From Glaciibacter superstes DSM 21135 (GTDB lineage: Bacteria > Actinomycetota > Actinomycetes > Actinomycetales > Microbacteriaceae), in assembly GCF_000421145.1 (NCBI RefSeq), contig NZ_ATWH01000003.1:1-64000 (forward strand): a DNA stretch of 64,000 nucleotides, written 5' to 3'. A program made the position numbers and the translations under genes. Shown in pieces: positions 1 to 11,260 of the stretch (the first letter of the stretch is position 1; each line of letters begins with the position of its first letter). A model generated the notes under the pieces. The model saw nothing but the letters and a program-made list of their open reading frames with translations, was not told the origin of the DNA and made no database searches.

Positions 1-1
1 T

Positions 2-2578
2 GTCTCTCTCGTCGCGTGGGTCGTCGAAGGGGCAGAGGGTGCGCCCGTCGACGCCATCGTGATCGCCGCGATCGTCGTCCTCAATGGGATTCTTGGCTAC
101 ACACAGGAGGCGAAGGCCGAAGATGCCGTAGTCGCGCTCGGCACGATGTCCGCCGCGGCATCAACCGTCTTGCGAAGCGGCGAGCTGAAGACCGTGCCGT
201 CCGCCCAGTTGGTGCGAGGCGACGTGCTCGTCCTCGGCGAAGGCGACGCCGTCGGTGCGGATGCCCGACTGCTCACTGCGAGTGCACTGCGCATCCAGGA
301 GGCATCGCTGACCGGTGAGAGCGAGGCGGTCACCAAGAATCCAGCGACGCTGACGGAGCCGGCGCCGCTCGGCGACCGGGTGAACATGGTCTACAAGGCC
401 ACCTCCGTCGCCCAGGGCGTCGGGCGTGCGGCCATCACGGGGGTCGGGATGTCGACCGAGGTGGGGGCGATCGCCGAGATGCTCGACGCGACCGTCGAAG
501 AGCCCACTCCGCTGCAGAACGAGATCAACCGCATCGGCAAGATGCTCGGCGTCATCGTCGTGATCGTCGCTCTGGTGGTGATGATCACCATCATCCTGGT
601 CGAGGGCATCACGGCGCCGAGCGATCTGGTCGTCGTGCTACTGCTCGGAGTCTCACTCGCCGTGGCCGCGGTGCCAGAGGGGCTCCCCACGATGCTCTCG
701 GTCGTACTCGCGATCGGCGTGCAGCGCATGGCGAAACGCAACGCCGTCGTGAAGAAGCTCAGCTCGGTGGAGGCGCTCGGCTCCGCATCGGTGATCTGTA
801 CCGACAAGACCGGCACCCTGACCCGCAATGAGATGACGATCGAACGCGTGGTTACCTCCTCCGGGCGAGCCGACGTCACCGGTGTCGGATACCGTCCCAC
901 GGGTTCGGTGCTGAGCGATGGTGAGGAGCTCCCCGGCGACCAGCGCTATGAGGTGCAACTGGTGCTCGGCGCGGGATCTCTCGCGAACAATGCCCAGCTC
1001 ACCGAACACGACGGCGAGTGGCACATCCAGGGGGATCCGACGGAGGCCGCGTTCCTCGTGGCGGCCCGCAAGCTCGAGGGCACGACGGGACACATCGACC
1101 GTTTCGAGCGGCGGGCCGAGATCCCGTTCACCTCTGAGCGGAAGATGATGTCGACGCTGCATCAGGAGAAGACCGACCGAAGCCTCCTCCTGTTCAGTAA
1201 GGGCGCCCCCGACGTGCTGCTGAGCAGCTGCACCCTGCTTCAGGTGGGCGAGAAAACGGTTCCGCTCACCGAAAGGCTCCGGCAGCAGGCGATCGATGAG
1301 GTGGAGGCCCTGTCGGCGGAGGCCTTCCGCACGCTCGGTGTCGCATACCGGGTGCAGAACACCGCCGACTCCTCGGCCGACGTCGACGAGTCGCTCGAGC
1401 ACGACCTGGTGTACGCCGGTGTCGTCGGAATCATCGATCCGCCGAGAGCTGAGGCCGCCGAGGCGATCTCCGAAGCGCACCGCGCGGGCATCCGCGTCAT
1501 CATGATCACCGGTGACCATCCGGCCACCGCCGCAAGGATCGCCGCCGACCTCGGGATTATCGGGCCGTCGGCACGTGCGGTGACCGGAGCCGAACTCGAC
1601 ACGCTCGATGACCACCAACTGCGGAACGTCACGCGTGAGGTATCCGTGTACGCCCGCGTGTCGCCCCGGCACAAGCTGCGTCTCGTCGACGCGCTGCAGG
1701 CCGACCAGCAGATCGTGTCGATGACCGGTGACGGGGTGAACGACGCTCCCGCACTCAGGTCCGCCGACATCGGCGTCGCGATGGGCATCACCGGCACCGA
1801 GGTCACCAAAGAGGCCGCGCGCATGATCCTCGCCGATGACAACTTCGCCACCATCGTCGCGGCGGTCCGTCAAGGCCGGGTGATCTTCGACAACATCAAA
1901 AAGTTTCTGCGCTACCTGCTGTCATCGAATGTCGGCGAGGTGCTCACGGTGTTCCTGGGCGTCGTTTTCGCCGGTGTGATCGGCCTCACGGACGCGAGCA
2001 GCGACGCGCTCGTCCTGCCGCTGCTCGCGACCCAGATCCTGTGGATCAATCTGATCACCGACTCCACCCCCGCGCTCGCGATGGGCGTCGACCCCGAGGT
2101 TGACGACGTGATGGCGCGGAAGCCGCGCAAACTGACCGACCGGGCGATCGACGCGCGCATGTGGGGCGGGATCCTCTCCATCGGCCTCGTGATGGCATTG
2201 GCGACGCTGTTCACCATCGATCTGTTCCTCCCCGGCGGTCTCGTCGAGGGCAACGACACGCTCGAAGTTGCACGCACGGCCGGATTCACCACCCTCGTCT
2301 TCGCCCAGCTGTTCAACGCGCTGAATGCCCGTTCGGAGACGACCAGCGCGTTCCGGATGCTGTTCGCGAACAAGTGGCTCTGGGGCGCCATCGCGCTGGG
2401 TGTCCTGCTGCAGATCGCCGTCGTCGAGGTGCCGTTCCTGCAGGTGGCCTTCGGAACCACGTCCATGGATCTCGCCCACTGGGGCACATGCGTGGCACTC
2501 GGATCAGTCGTGCTCTGGTACGACGAGATCCGCAAGGTCCTTCTGCGCGCACTCGCGAGGCGCCGCGGGGAGGTATAA
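2..2578 (+). CDS. P-type cation-transporting ATPase, calcium-pump-like (5' end outside window)
   Basis: The frame is open from base 2, so this is the C-terminal 858 residues of a larger protein; the GTG at 59 is internal. Visible motifs in order are the actuator-loop TGES near residue 104, PEGLP in a membrane helix, the phosphorylation motif DKTGTLT near 268, MITGDH, and GDGVNDAP near 575. About six hydrophobic helices follow to the C-terminus. The order and the PEGLP helix fit P2-type (SERCA/PMCA/PacL-like) pumps that export Ca2+ or similar cations using ATP. The ion is inferred from family only. No partner gene follows on this strand. Confidence 0.93.
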   Translation, partial: VSLVAWVVEGAEGAPVDAIVIAAIVVLNGILGYTQEAKAEDAVVALGTMSAAASTVLRSGELKTVPSAQLVRGDVLVLGEGDAVGADARLLTASALRIQEASLTGESEAVTKNPATLTEPAPLGDRVNMVYKATSVAQGVGRAAITGVGMSTEVGAIAEMLDATVEEPTPLQNEINRIGKMLGVIVVIVALVVMITIILVEGITAPSDLVVVLLLGVSLAVAAVPEGLPTMLSVVLAIGVQRMAKRNAVVKKLSSVEALGSASVICTDKTGTLTRNEMTIERVVTSSGRADVTGVGYRPTGSVLSDGEELPGDQRYEVQLVLGAGSLANNAQLTEHDGEWHIQGDPTEAAFLVAARKLEGTTGHIDRFERRAEIPFTSERKMMSTLHQEKTDRSLLLFSKGAPDVLLSSCTLLQVGEKTVPLTERLRQQAIDEVEALSAEAFRTLGVAYRVQNTADSSADVDESLEHDLVYAGVVGIIDPPRAEAAEAISEAHRAGIRVIMITGDHPATAARIAADLGIIGPSARAVTGAELDTLDDHQLRNVTREVSVYARVSPRHKLRLVDALQADQQIVSMTGDGVNDAPALRSADIGVAMGITGTEVTKEAARMILADDNFATIVAAVRQGRVIFDNIKKFLRYLLSSNVGEVLTVFLGVVFAGVIGLTDASSDALVLPLLATQILWINLITDSTPALAMGVDPEVDDVMARKPRKLTDRAIDARMWGGILSIGLVMALATLFTIDLFLPGGLVEGNDTLEVARTAGFTTLVFAQLFNALNARSETTSAFRMLFANKWLWGAIALGVLLQIAVVEVPFLQVAFGTTSMDLAHWGTCVALGSVVLWYDEIRKVLLRALARRRGEV

Positions 2579-2753
2579 CGGTGCTAGTCGGTGGGTGGAG
2601 GTGTCCCCGGGGCGATCGGACCCTTCACCGGCTCGTCCCGGATTAGTCCGGGGAGCCGTCCGGAGTCCAGCCGCGGCCGGGCGAGTAACGGGCTGGCTTC
2701 ATGTTCCGGATGAAGGCGTGAGCGCACAATGGGCTATGCATGTGAGCGAATGC

Positions 2754-2802
2754 GGCAGGCGGCAGGCGGCGGACGGCGGACGGCGGACGGCGGACGGCGG
2801 AC
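2754..2802. repeat. 7-bp minisatellite, seven units
   Basis: Two copies of GGCAGGC are followed by five exact copies of GGCGGAC. It lies in the 244-bp gap between the ATPase stop and the end of the decarboxylase-family gene on the other strand. I see no convincing gene or hairpin in the rest of that gap. Confidence 0.9.
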
Positions 2803-2822
2803 GATCTCACCGAGCGGGAGAC

Positions 2823-3173
2823 TCACGTCGTCGGGTGCTGGTGCTCACCCTCGCCCAGAGCATGCAGGGCCAGGATCGAGTGGGCATACGCGCCACCGGC
2901 GCGCATCTCTGCCGCAACCCAGATGGCCTCCATGATTTCCTCTGGGCTGGCACCCTTTCGCGTGGCCTGCTTGGTGTGGCCATCGATGCAGTACGGGCAC
3001 TGGGTCACGTGGGCAACGGCAACGGCAATCAGCTGCTTCGTCTTCTGGTCGAGTGCGCCCTCCGCGAAGACTTGGCGGCTGAAATGCTCGAAAGCTTCAT
3101 GGGTTTCAGGAGCGAGCTCTTTGCGTCGTCTGGTCAGGTCTGGCGTTCGTGAGGGATAAACGGATTCAGGCAA
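2823..3173 (-). CDS. carboxymuconolactone decarboxylase/AhpD-family protein
   Basis: A 116-residue protein built around the CMD fold. The segment with CPYCIDGH carries the CxxC-and-histidine site of AhpD-like peroxidase/oxidoreductase proteins. The length matches single-domain family members. The frame could be extended to an ATG at 3287, but I place the start at the TTG at 3173 because a perfect AAGGAGG lies six bases upstream and the extra N-terminus looks non-conserved. The likely role is thiol-dependent detoxification or a small decarboxylase-type reaction; the substrate cannot be told from sequence. It is convergent with the ATPase and divergent from the SnoaL-like gene. Confidence 0.85.
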   Translation of the reverse strand: MPESVYPSRTPDLTRRRKELAPETHEAFEHFSRQVFAEGALDQKTKQLIAVAVAHVTQCPYCIDGHTKQATRKGASPEEIMEAIWVAAEMRAGGAYAHSILALHALGEGEHQHPTT

Positions 3174-3179
3174 CGAAGA

Positions 3180-3186
3180 CCTCCTT
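3180..3186 (-). promoter_or_regulatory. Shine-Dalgarno site selecting a TTG start
   Basis: Reads AAGGAGG on the minus strand, six bases before the TTG at 3173. It decides the start of the CMD-family gene over the upstream ATG. Confidence 0.8.
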
Positions 3187-3338
3187 GACGGATGCGGCAG
3201 CTCCAGCGCCGACCTCTCCACCATAGGCCCGCAAGGGAGGGCAACCAGGAACGTTTCCGCATGGCTGCGAACTATCGTGGTGCTCACGAGGGCGGTCTAC
3301 GCCCACCGTTCCCATGACAGGTCAGGAGAAATCACGAC

Positions 3339-3662
3339 ATGGATACGCCGATTCCCACTCCCGTATCGGAACTTCTCGACGCGAGCAACGCCGGTGACAT
3401 CGAGCGATTTCTGAAGTCGTTCACCGACGACGGGTTTGTCGACGACTGGGGACGAGTGTTCTCTGGTCACGAGGGGATTCGCGGCTGGTCTGACGCCGAG
3501 TTCATCGGCAAGAGCGTCACGCTGCAGGTGACAAATGTGACGACAAACGCAGACACGACAATCGTCAGCGCTGAGGTCGGCGGCTCAGGGTTCAACGGCC
3601 CGAGCACTTTCACCTTCGTCGCTGCCGACGACGGCGTCCGCAGCATGTCGATCACCGCCTGA
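3339..3662 (+). CDS. SnoaL-like (NTF2-fold) small protein
   Basis: A 107-residue protein starting with an alpha-helical segment (VSELLDASNAGDIERFLKSF) and then DDGFVDDWGRVFSGHEGI, the usual opening of SnoaL-like/NTF2 domains, followed by beta strands to the end. The family includes ketosteroid-isomerase-like enzymes and binding proteins; no function can be assigned. AGGAGA precedes the ATG. Its stop codon overlaps the first base of the HNH remnant that follows, so the downstream neighbour has been lost or replaced. Confidence 0.75.
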   Translation: MDTPIPTPVSELLDASNAGDIERFLKSFTDDGFVDDWGRVFSGHEGIRGWSDAEFIGKSVTLQVTNVTTNADTTIVSAEVGGSGFNGPSTFTFVAADDGVRSMSITA

Positions 3663-3879
3663 TATCGCAAACGGGATCCTGCTCTGCAAACGAGACCACC
3701 TCCGGTTACACAACCAAGGCTGGACCATCGAACGACGAGGCAACAACGAATACCAGCTCATCCCACCCAAAGAAATCGACCCCGACCAGACACCGATCCG
3801 GCTCCGGAGCAAAGCAGGCCGTAATCTCGGCAACCCGATCAAACCGCGAGATCCCGAAGCACAGGAGAACTCCGCCTAA
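3661..3879 (+). pseudogene. C-terminal remnant of a DUF222/HNH endonuclease-family gene
   Basis: Reading from 3661 gives an open 72-codon frame with no start codon. It contains GILLCKRDHLRLHNQGW and PPKEIDPDQTPIRL, then a TAA. This is the typical C-terminal end of actinobacterial 13E12/DUF222 HNH proteins (second half of the HNH motif, then the PP-x-iDP tail). Everything upstream, including the first HNH cysteines, is missing and replaced by the SnoaL-like gene. It differs from the intact HNH protein near 52 kb, so it is not a recent partial copy of that gene. Confidence 0.8.
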
Positions 3880-3907
3880 AACGGGTTTCGCAGGCACCCT
3901 CAGCCGA

Positions 3908-3951
3908 TTTCGAGACGCGGCCTCGTTCCTCGGTCGCTCCTCAATCAGCGG
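3908..3951. repeat. 44-bp dispersed repeat, copy 1
   Basis: Begins TTTCGAGACGCGGCCTCG and matches the copy at 4948-4991 at most positions, in the same orientation. The two copies flank the alpha/beta hydrolase gene. Confidence 0.85.
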
Positions 3952-3988
3952 GATTGACCGCTGTTCCAGGTGGACTGATGAGGGTGTG

Positions 3989-4888
3989 TCAACTGGTGTG
4001 TGAGCGGAGAGTGCATATCGCGTCGACAAACTCTGCGGGCGCTTCTTGCGGAACGTTGTGGCCGGCGTCAACGAGGCGATGCTCGATCAGATGAGGGAAG
4101 TGCTGTCGGTGGGCTTCCAACGTCTGTGGTTCGTCAAGCGGGTCGGCGGTTGCGTCGAGGATGACGGTGGGAACGATGATTGGCGGCTGTCCGGCGATCA
4201 CACGTTCGTTCGCCTCGTGCGCCGGATCACCCGCAACCAGACCGTACCTATGCCGGTATGAGTGCACGACGGTAGCCGCGAAGTCGGGATTGTCGAAGGA
4301 CGCAGCGGTGCGTTCGAATGTCTCATCGGAAACTGCCCAGGTAGGAGACCATTCATCCCACAACTGCCTCGTGAGTTCGCGCCGGAAACGACTCAATCCT
4401 GCGCGACCCCGCTCGCTGTGAAAATACCACTGATACCAGTTGCGACTCTCACTAGAGGGCTCATCTGGGGTGCTGGACATCACGGCGATGTCGTGAACGT
4501 TGTAGCCGACAACGGAGACGAGTCCCGATACAAGCTCTGGCCAGAGCATCGAAGTCACACATGCCGCGCGACCACCCCAGTCGTATCCCGCCACGATAGG
4601 CCGTTCGAGTTTTAGCCCACCGATAAGGTCTCTGAGGTCCTGAGCGAACGCGGCCTGCTGCCCCGAGCGGAAGGTCTCCTCTGTCAGATAGCGAGTGCTG
4701 CCGAAACCGCGCATGTACGGAACCACCACGTCAGCTCCGGCTTCTGCGAGACTAACCGCGACATCCTCATAGCACCGGGGATCGTAGGGAAACCCATGGA
4801 GAAGTACGACAGGCCATCCCTCGGTCGCTCCATATCGCTCATAGGCGATATCGAGCTGACCACTGCGAACTGTTCCGAGTTCCACCAC
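3989..4888 (-). CDS. alpha/beta hydrolase, epoxide-hydrolase/haloalkane-dehalogenase type
   Basis: A 299-residue alpha/beta hydrolase. VVLLHGFPYDP provides the HG oxyanion segment, GYDWGG carries an aspartate where serine hydrolases have serine (nucleophile elbow of epoxide hydrolases and dehalogenases), and AGHNVPQEAP near the C-terminus carries the catalytic histidine. The family opens epoxides or removes halides through a covalent aspartyl ester; the substrate is unknown. The GTG start sits six bases after a TAGAGT -10-like box, suggesting a leaderless mRNA. By eye it is less GC-rich than its neighbours and is bracketed by a repeat pair and an HNH remnant, which suggests acquisition. Confidence 0.85.
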   Translation of the reverse strand: MVELGTVRSGQLDIAYERYGATEGWPVVLLHGFPYDPRCYEDVAVSLAEAGADVVVPYMRGFGSTRYLTEETFRSGQQAAFAQDLRDLIGGLKLERPIVAGYDWGGRAACVTSMLWPELVSGLVSVVGYNVHDIAVMSSTPDEPSSESRNWYQWYFHSERGRAGLSRFRRELTRQLWDEWSPTWAVSDETFERTAASFDNPDFAATVVHSYRHRYGLVAGDPAHEANERVIAGQPPIIVPTVILDATADPLDEPQTLEAHRQHFPHLIEHRLVDAGHNVPQEAPAEFVDAICTLRSHTS

Positions 4889-4894
4889 CCGCTC

Positions 4895-4900
4895 ACTCTA
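4895..4900 (-). promoter_or_regulatory. -10 element, leaderless start of the hydrolase
   Basis: TAGAGT followed by six bases and the GTG start at 4888; no Shine-Dalgarno site could fit between them. Confidence 0.45.
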
Positions 4901-4947
4901 CCGGCGCAGTAGCTATGGGAATCCGGCGTTGCAGTCGGTCCAGCGGA

Positions 4948-4991
4948 CTTCGAGACGCGGCCTCGTGCCTCGGTCGATCCCTAACCAACGG
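4948..4991. repeat. 44-bp dispersed repeat, copy 2
   Basis: Begins CTTCGAGACGCGGCCTCG and differs from copy 1 at only a handful of positions, mostly towards the 3' end. Confidence 0.85.
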
Positions 4992-5073
4992 AGGGAGGGA
5001 GCGGTGCGCCCCACAACTCCGATGATTGACGTTGCGCTTTTGACCCCCACCTCTACCAATGCGATGGGAATGT

Positions 5074-5133
5074 TTGACAGTCCTGGGTTTCCGGCAGACG
5101 ATGGGCTTGTACCTGATCTTGCGGTACCTGATC
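5074..5133 (+). promoter_or_regulatory. possible aconitase promoter and paired direct repeat
   Basis: A perfect TTGACA at 5074-5079 is followed 17 bases later by a weak GACGAT. Downstream, GTACCTGATC occurs twice (5109-5118 and 5124-5133) with a 15-bp period, a candidate regulator site just before acnA. The -10 is poor, so this is a tentative call. Confidence 0.35.
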
Positions 5134-5157
5134 CGGCGTGTCCGGTGGAGGTAAACC

Positions 5158-7947
<2,790 letters not shown>

Positions 7948-8014
7948 CCTTTCTCGTGGGGGTTGAAGACTCGGGATTGCGGGGCGAGGGAGCGCCGGTG
8001 AGGGGCGTGCTCAG

Positions 8015-8020
8015 TAGGAT
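8015..8020 (+). promoter_or_regulatory. -10 element, leaderless start of mobA
   Basis: TCAGTAGGAT with the -10 box TAGGAT ending six bases before the GTG start. The same TCAGTAGRAT string stands before the moeA gene at 25248. Confidence 0.5.
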
Positions 8021-8026
8021 GAAAGA

Positions 8027-8662
8027 GTGCTGATAGACGCGATCGTCCTGGCTGGAGGACGATCGTCGAGGCTCGGATCGGTACCCAAGGCAGGGTTGAT
8101 TTACCAGGAGCAGTCGCTTCTCAGCCGAACGGTGGCGGCAACGGCAGGAGCGGCACGGCAGACCGTGGTGGTCGGCGACGTCGGCCCCGTTGACCTCCCG
8201 CTAGGGGTTCTCGTCACCCGGGAGAACCCGCCGTTCAGCGGCCCTGTGTCCGGCATTGGAGCCGGACTGGACGCGCTCGCCACGCATGACGCCCGGCCGA
8301 GCGATTACCTGCTGGTCCTTGCGTGCGACATGCCCGCCGTCGAGTCGGCAGTGCGATGCCTGTTTGAGAACCTGACCGGCGACGCCGACGGATTCATTGC
8401 GATCGACGAAAACCAGCGGCTGCAGCCGCTGGCGGCGGTGTATCGCACCGAATCACTCGCCGGGGCGCTTGTGAGCAGCCGCCGATCCGGGGGACTGGGC
8501 GGCCTGCCGGTCTTCCGGCTGATCGCCGACCTCAGACTGACACCAGTCGACGTACCCGCCGGGTCAACGGATGACGTGGATACCTGGGCAGACGCGGAGC
8601 GATTCGGCATCCGGTCGCCACACGTCCACACACTGGTCGACGTTGAGCCAGTGAATGAATGA
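8027..8662 (+). CDS. mobA: molybdenum cofactor guanylyltransferase
   Basis: A 211-residue nucleotidyltransferase. The N-terminal VLAGGRSSRLGSVPKAGL is the GTP-binding signature of MobA, and LVLACDMPAV supplies the aspartate that binds metal. MobA joins GMP from GTP to molybdopterin to form the guanine dinucleotide cofactor used by the DMSO-reductase superfamily, which includes the FdhF-like enzyme at 13242. The start is GTG with no ribosome site, consistent with a leaderless message. A 43-base gap separates it from the DUF6457 gene, and the moeA-like gene overlaps that, so the three form one operon. Confidence 0.88.
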   Translation: MLIDAIVLAGGRSSRLGSVPKAGLIYQEQSLLSRTVAATAGAARQTVVVGDVGPVDLPLGVLVTRENPPFSGPVSGIGAGLDALATHDARPSDYLLVLACDMPAVESAVRCLFENLTGDADGFIAIDENQRLQPLAAVYRTESLAGALVSSRRSGGLGGLPVFRLIADLRLTPVDVPAGSTDDVDTWADAERFGIRSPHVHTLVDVEPVNE

Positions 8663-8705
8663 ACCACTCAGTGAATCCACTCAGTGATTTGAATAAGGAG
8701 AGAAA

Positions 8706-9020
8706 ATGACCGAACGCGAAGAAGAGGACCAGATTCTGACTGAGTGGGTTCGTCGACTCGTCGACGCGCTCCAGATCCTGGAGCTGGATGTGGACCAGAA
8801 GGCGATCCTCGGACTCGCCGGAAAGGCGGCCCACTCCGTTCTCCGACCTGCCGCGCCACTCACGACATTCGTCGTGGGCTACGCTGCCGGCATCGCAGCG
8901 GGCGGAGGGACCGACCCTCAGGCTGCCGTGCGCAAGGCGACCGATACGGCACTCCAGTTGGTCAAGGACGGGGCGGAGAATACCCCGAGCGACAAGGGAT
9001 GGACGAGCACCGGGCAGTGA
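8706..9020 (+). CDS. DUF6457-family small protein
   Basis: A 104-residue soluble protein. It has an acidic start, a helical segment (WVRRLVDALQILELDVDQKA) and a conserved-looking HSVLRPAAPLTTFVVGYAAG. It resembles short actinobacterial proteins grouped as DUF6457 and often found next to Moco genes; its biochemical role is unknown. AAGGAGAG stands just before the ATG. It lies between mobA and a moeA homologue and overlaps the latter, so a role in cofactor handling is a reasonable guess from context only. Confidence 0.75.
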   Translation: MTEREEEDQILTEWVRRLVDALQILELDVDQKAILGLAGKAAHSVLRPAAPLTTFVVGYAAGIAAGGGTDPQAAVRKATDTALQLVKDGAENTPSDKGWTSTGQ

Positions 9021-10201
9021 ATGAACACCCCATCACCCTGATCGCCGCCGACTGGCACCAGGCGCACCTCCTCTGTCACGAGATCGCGACCGCACTCCCC
9101 TCAGAACAGGTGACCCTCGACAAAGCGGTCGGGCGAACACTCGCCACTGATCTCGTTGCCCTGTGCGATGTGCCGCACTATGCCTCGTCCGCCATGGACG
9201 GATGGGCGGTGGCCGGGCCAGGTCCGTGGCGTCTGGTCGACGCGCCAACACTGGCCAACGGTCAGGCATCACCGATCGTGACCGGCGGCCTCGTTCCCCG
9301 CGGGGCATACTCCATTGTGCGGAGCGAGCACGGCACCATCACGGACGGGCCATCACCGACACTGGACCTCCTACCCGATGCTCCGCCCGGCACTCCGTTC
9401 GCAGGCCGCAACATCCGCACCGTCGGAGAGGAAGTCGAGCGGTTAGACGTCGTAATCCGGGCCGGCACCGTGTTGAACCCCGCCCACATCGCCGTGGCCG
9501 CCGTCTGCGGCCACAACGTCTTGGCGGTACGGCGTGTTCCCCAGGTCAGGCTGGTGCTCACCGGCGATGAGGTCGTCACCTCCGGCGTGCCTGCGCCCGG
9601 TTTTGTTCGCGACACCTTCGGACCGCAACTGCCTGCCCTGATTGCGCTGCTTGGCGGAGAAGTGACGTCGACCAGGCGAATCGGCGACGACCTGCAGGCA
9701 TCCCTCGATGCGATCGGAGACGACGCTGATAGTGCAGACCTCATCATCACAACGGGTGGAACCAGCCGTTCTCGGGTCGATCATTTGCACCCGACCCTGG
9801 CAGCGTTGGGAGCGACCCTTCTCGTCGATGGCGTCAACATGCGACCTGGGGGTCCCAGTCTGGTCGCACGGCTGCCGGATGGTCGGTTCCTTATCGGGCT
9901 ACCGGGCAATCCCCTGTCCGCGATGACCGGGATGCTGTCGCTCGTCCGGCCCCTGCTGGCCGGACTTCTCGGGCGAGTTGCGCCGGAACTCGGCCGGTCG
10001 ACCCTCGGTCACGAATTGTCCCCGGCCAGCGGTCGCAGCCGCCTGATTCCGTACCGGAACGTCGACGGTCTCGCCGTGCAAAGCGAGTGGCTCGGGTCCG
10101 GCATGTTGCGAGGACTGGCCGAGGCCGACGGCATCCTGATCTGCCCACCGGCCGGTGCACACACCGGGGACGAACTCGAGACCCTTCCGCTCGCCTGGTA
10201 G
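8999..10201 (+). CDS. divergent MoeA-like molybdopterin molybdenumtransferase
   Basis: A MoeA homologue of about 400 residues. It keeps SSAMDGWAV (Asp67), LTGDE and LPGNP, landmarks of the active-site cleft, but reads GGTSRSR where MoeA normally has GGVSVG, and RPGGPSLV where KPGKP is usual. MoeA inserts molybdenum into adenylated molybdopterin; the altered loop suggests changed specificity or a regulatory role. The canonical paralogue is at 25248. Two starts are possible: ATG at 8999, which overlaps the DUF6457 gene by 22 bases, or GTG at 9017, which gives a 4-base GTGA overlap. The choice does not affect the domains. Confidence 0.85.
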   Translation: MDEHRAVNEHPITLIAADWHQAHLLCHEIATALPSEQVTLDKAVGRTLATDLVALCDVPHYASSAMDGWAVAGPGPWRLVDAPTLANGQASPIVTGGLVPRGAYSIVRSEHGTITDGPSPTLDLLPDAPPGTPFAGRNIRTVGEEVERLDVVIRAGTVLNPAHIAVAAVCGHNVLAVRRVPQVRLVLTGDEVVTSGVPAPGFVRDTFGPQLPALIALLGGEVTSTRRIGDDLQASLDAIGDDADSADLIITTGGTSRSRVDHLHPTLAALGATLLVDGVNMRPGGPSLVARLPDGRFLIGLPGNPLSAMTGMLSLVRPLLAGLLGRVAPELGRSTLGHELSPASGRSRLIPYRNVDGLAVQSEWLGSGMLRGLAEADGILICPPAGAHTGDELETLPLAW

Positions 10202-10215
10202 GACAAGCACACGCC

Positions 10216-10259
10216 GAGAGGGCGGTGGAATCCGGAGTTCCGGATCCCACCGCACTCTC
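10216..10259. terminator. long hairpin between convergent genes
   Basis: Two 21-base arms (10216-10236 and 10239-10259) pair at 19 of 21 positions around a two-base turn, followed on the plus strand by TTGGTTGT. It lies between the moeA-like stop and the end of the MFS remnant and can act in both directions. Confidence 0.7.
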
Positions 10260-10272
10260 TTGGTTGTGAAAG

Positions 10273-11207
10273 TCAGCTCACCGTGTCGCCGACGGCAACG
10301 TCGCCGACCGCATCCCGGCTTGTTGCTGTGGTGGCGCCTGCCTTCGGACGAGGCATCCTGGTGATCACCGGCAGTATCAGCGCAACGAGTGCGATGATTC
10401 CGACAACGGTGTAGCCGAGCGTGTACGACTTGTCAGGCCCGATCAGCGCAGCGATGATCGGTGGTCCGATCAGCCCGCCGAGGCTCCAGCCGATGATCAT
10501 GAGGCCGTAGATCGCACCGGCGTGCTTCACCCCGAAGAAGTCGCCCGCGGTCGCCCGCATGGTGCCGAACCCGACACCGTAGCAGAGGTAGATCACTGCC
10601 GCGAGGATGAAGAACAGGATGGCGTTACTGGCGTGAGGGATGATCAGCAGGCAGACGCCCTGCAGGCCGAGCATCAGGCCGAAAGCCGTCATCCTCCCAG
10701 TCTTTCCCGACACCCAGGCCCAGAAGATGCGTCCGCCGCCATTGAACAGTGCCAGAACGCCGACGAGCGCTGCGGCACCCGCCACACTGTAGCCGGCGAT
10801 GTCGATGGCGCTGGAGTTCGCCTGGGCAATCAGCGCAATGCCGACCGTCACATTGAGTGTCATGATGCCCGCCAACAGGTACCACTGCGGTGTGCGCAGC
10901 GCCTCCTTCTCGGTGAACTGCTTGTAACTGTCCTGAGCGCGCCCGCTGGTCGCCGGTACCCAGCCCGGAACACTGTACCCGGCGGGTGGGTTCCGGAAGA
11001 ACGCGGCACCGATCAGCGACAGCACCAGATAACCGATGCCGAAGGGCAGGAACGCGCGGTTCGGCTCCGTCGGTGTTCCCCGATCAGCCACTGCGCGACC
11101 GGTGCCGTCAAAACCGCACCGAATCCGAAGCCAGAACCCGCAAGTCCGGTGATAAGACCGCGCTTGTCTGGGAACGTTGATCGCAACATATTGGACATCG
11201 TGCACAT
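10273..11207 (-). pseudogene. MFS transporter, oxalate/formate-antiporter-like, truncated and frameshifted
   Basis: The C-terminal two-thirds of an OFA-type major facilitator is readable, from FLPFGIGYLVLS through about seven helices to the end at 10273. The preceding conserved stretch (FPDKRGLITGLAGSGFGFGA, then PVAQWLIG) is in another frame, between about 11090 and 11207, so one base has been lost or gained near 11070-11090. The first four or so helices are absent: upstream of 11207 the sequence no longer resembles a transporter. The gene is therefore dead on two counts. Its family moves formate or oxalate, which fits the surrounding formate genes. Confidence 0.75.
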
Positions 11208-11260
11208 GATTTTCGGGAATGCCGACCTTTCGAGGACGCGCAGACACTTCTTGTCGCCGA

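Noticed and set aside
653..1873. A 406-codon minus-strand frame under the P-type ATPase
   Set aside because: The plus-strand frame has all pump motifs; this one has none.
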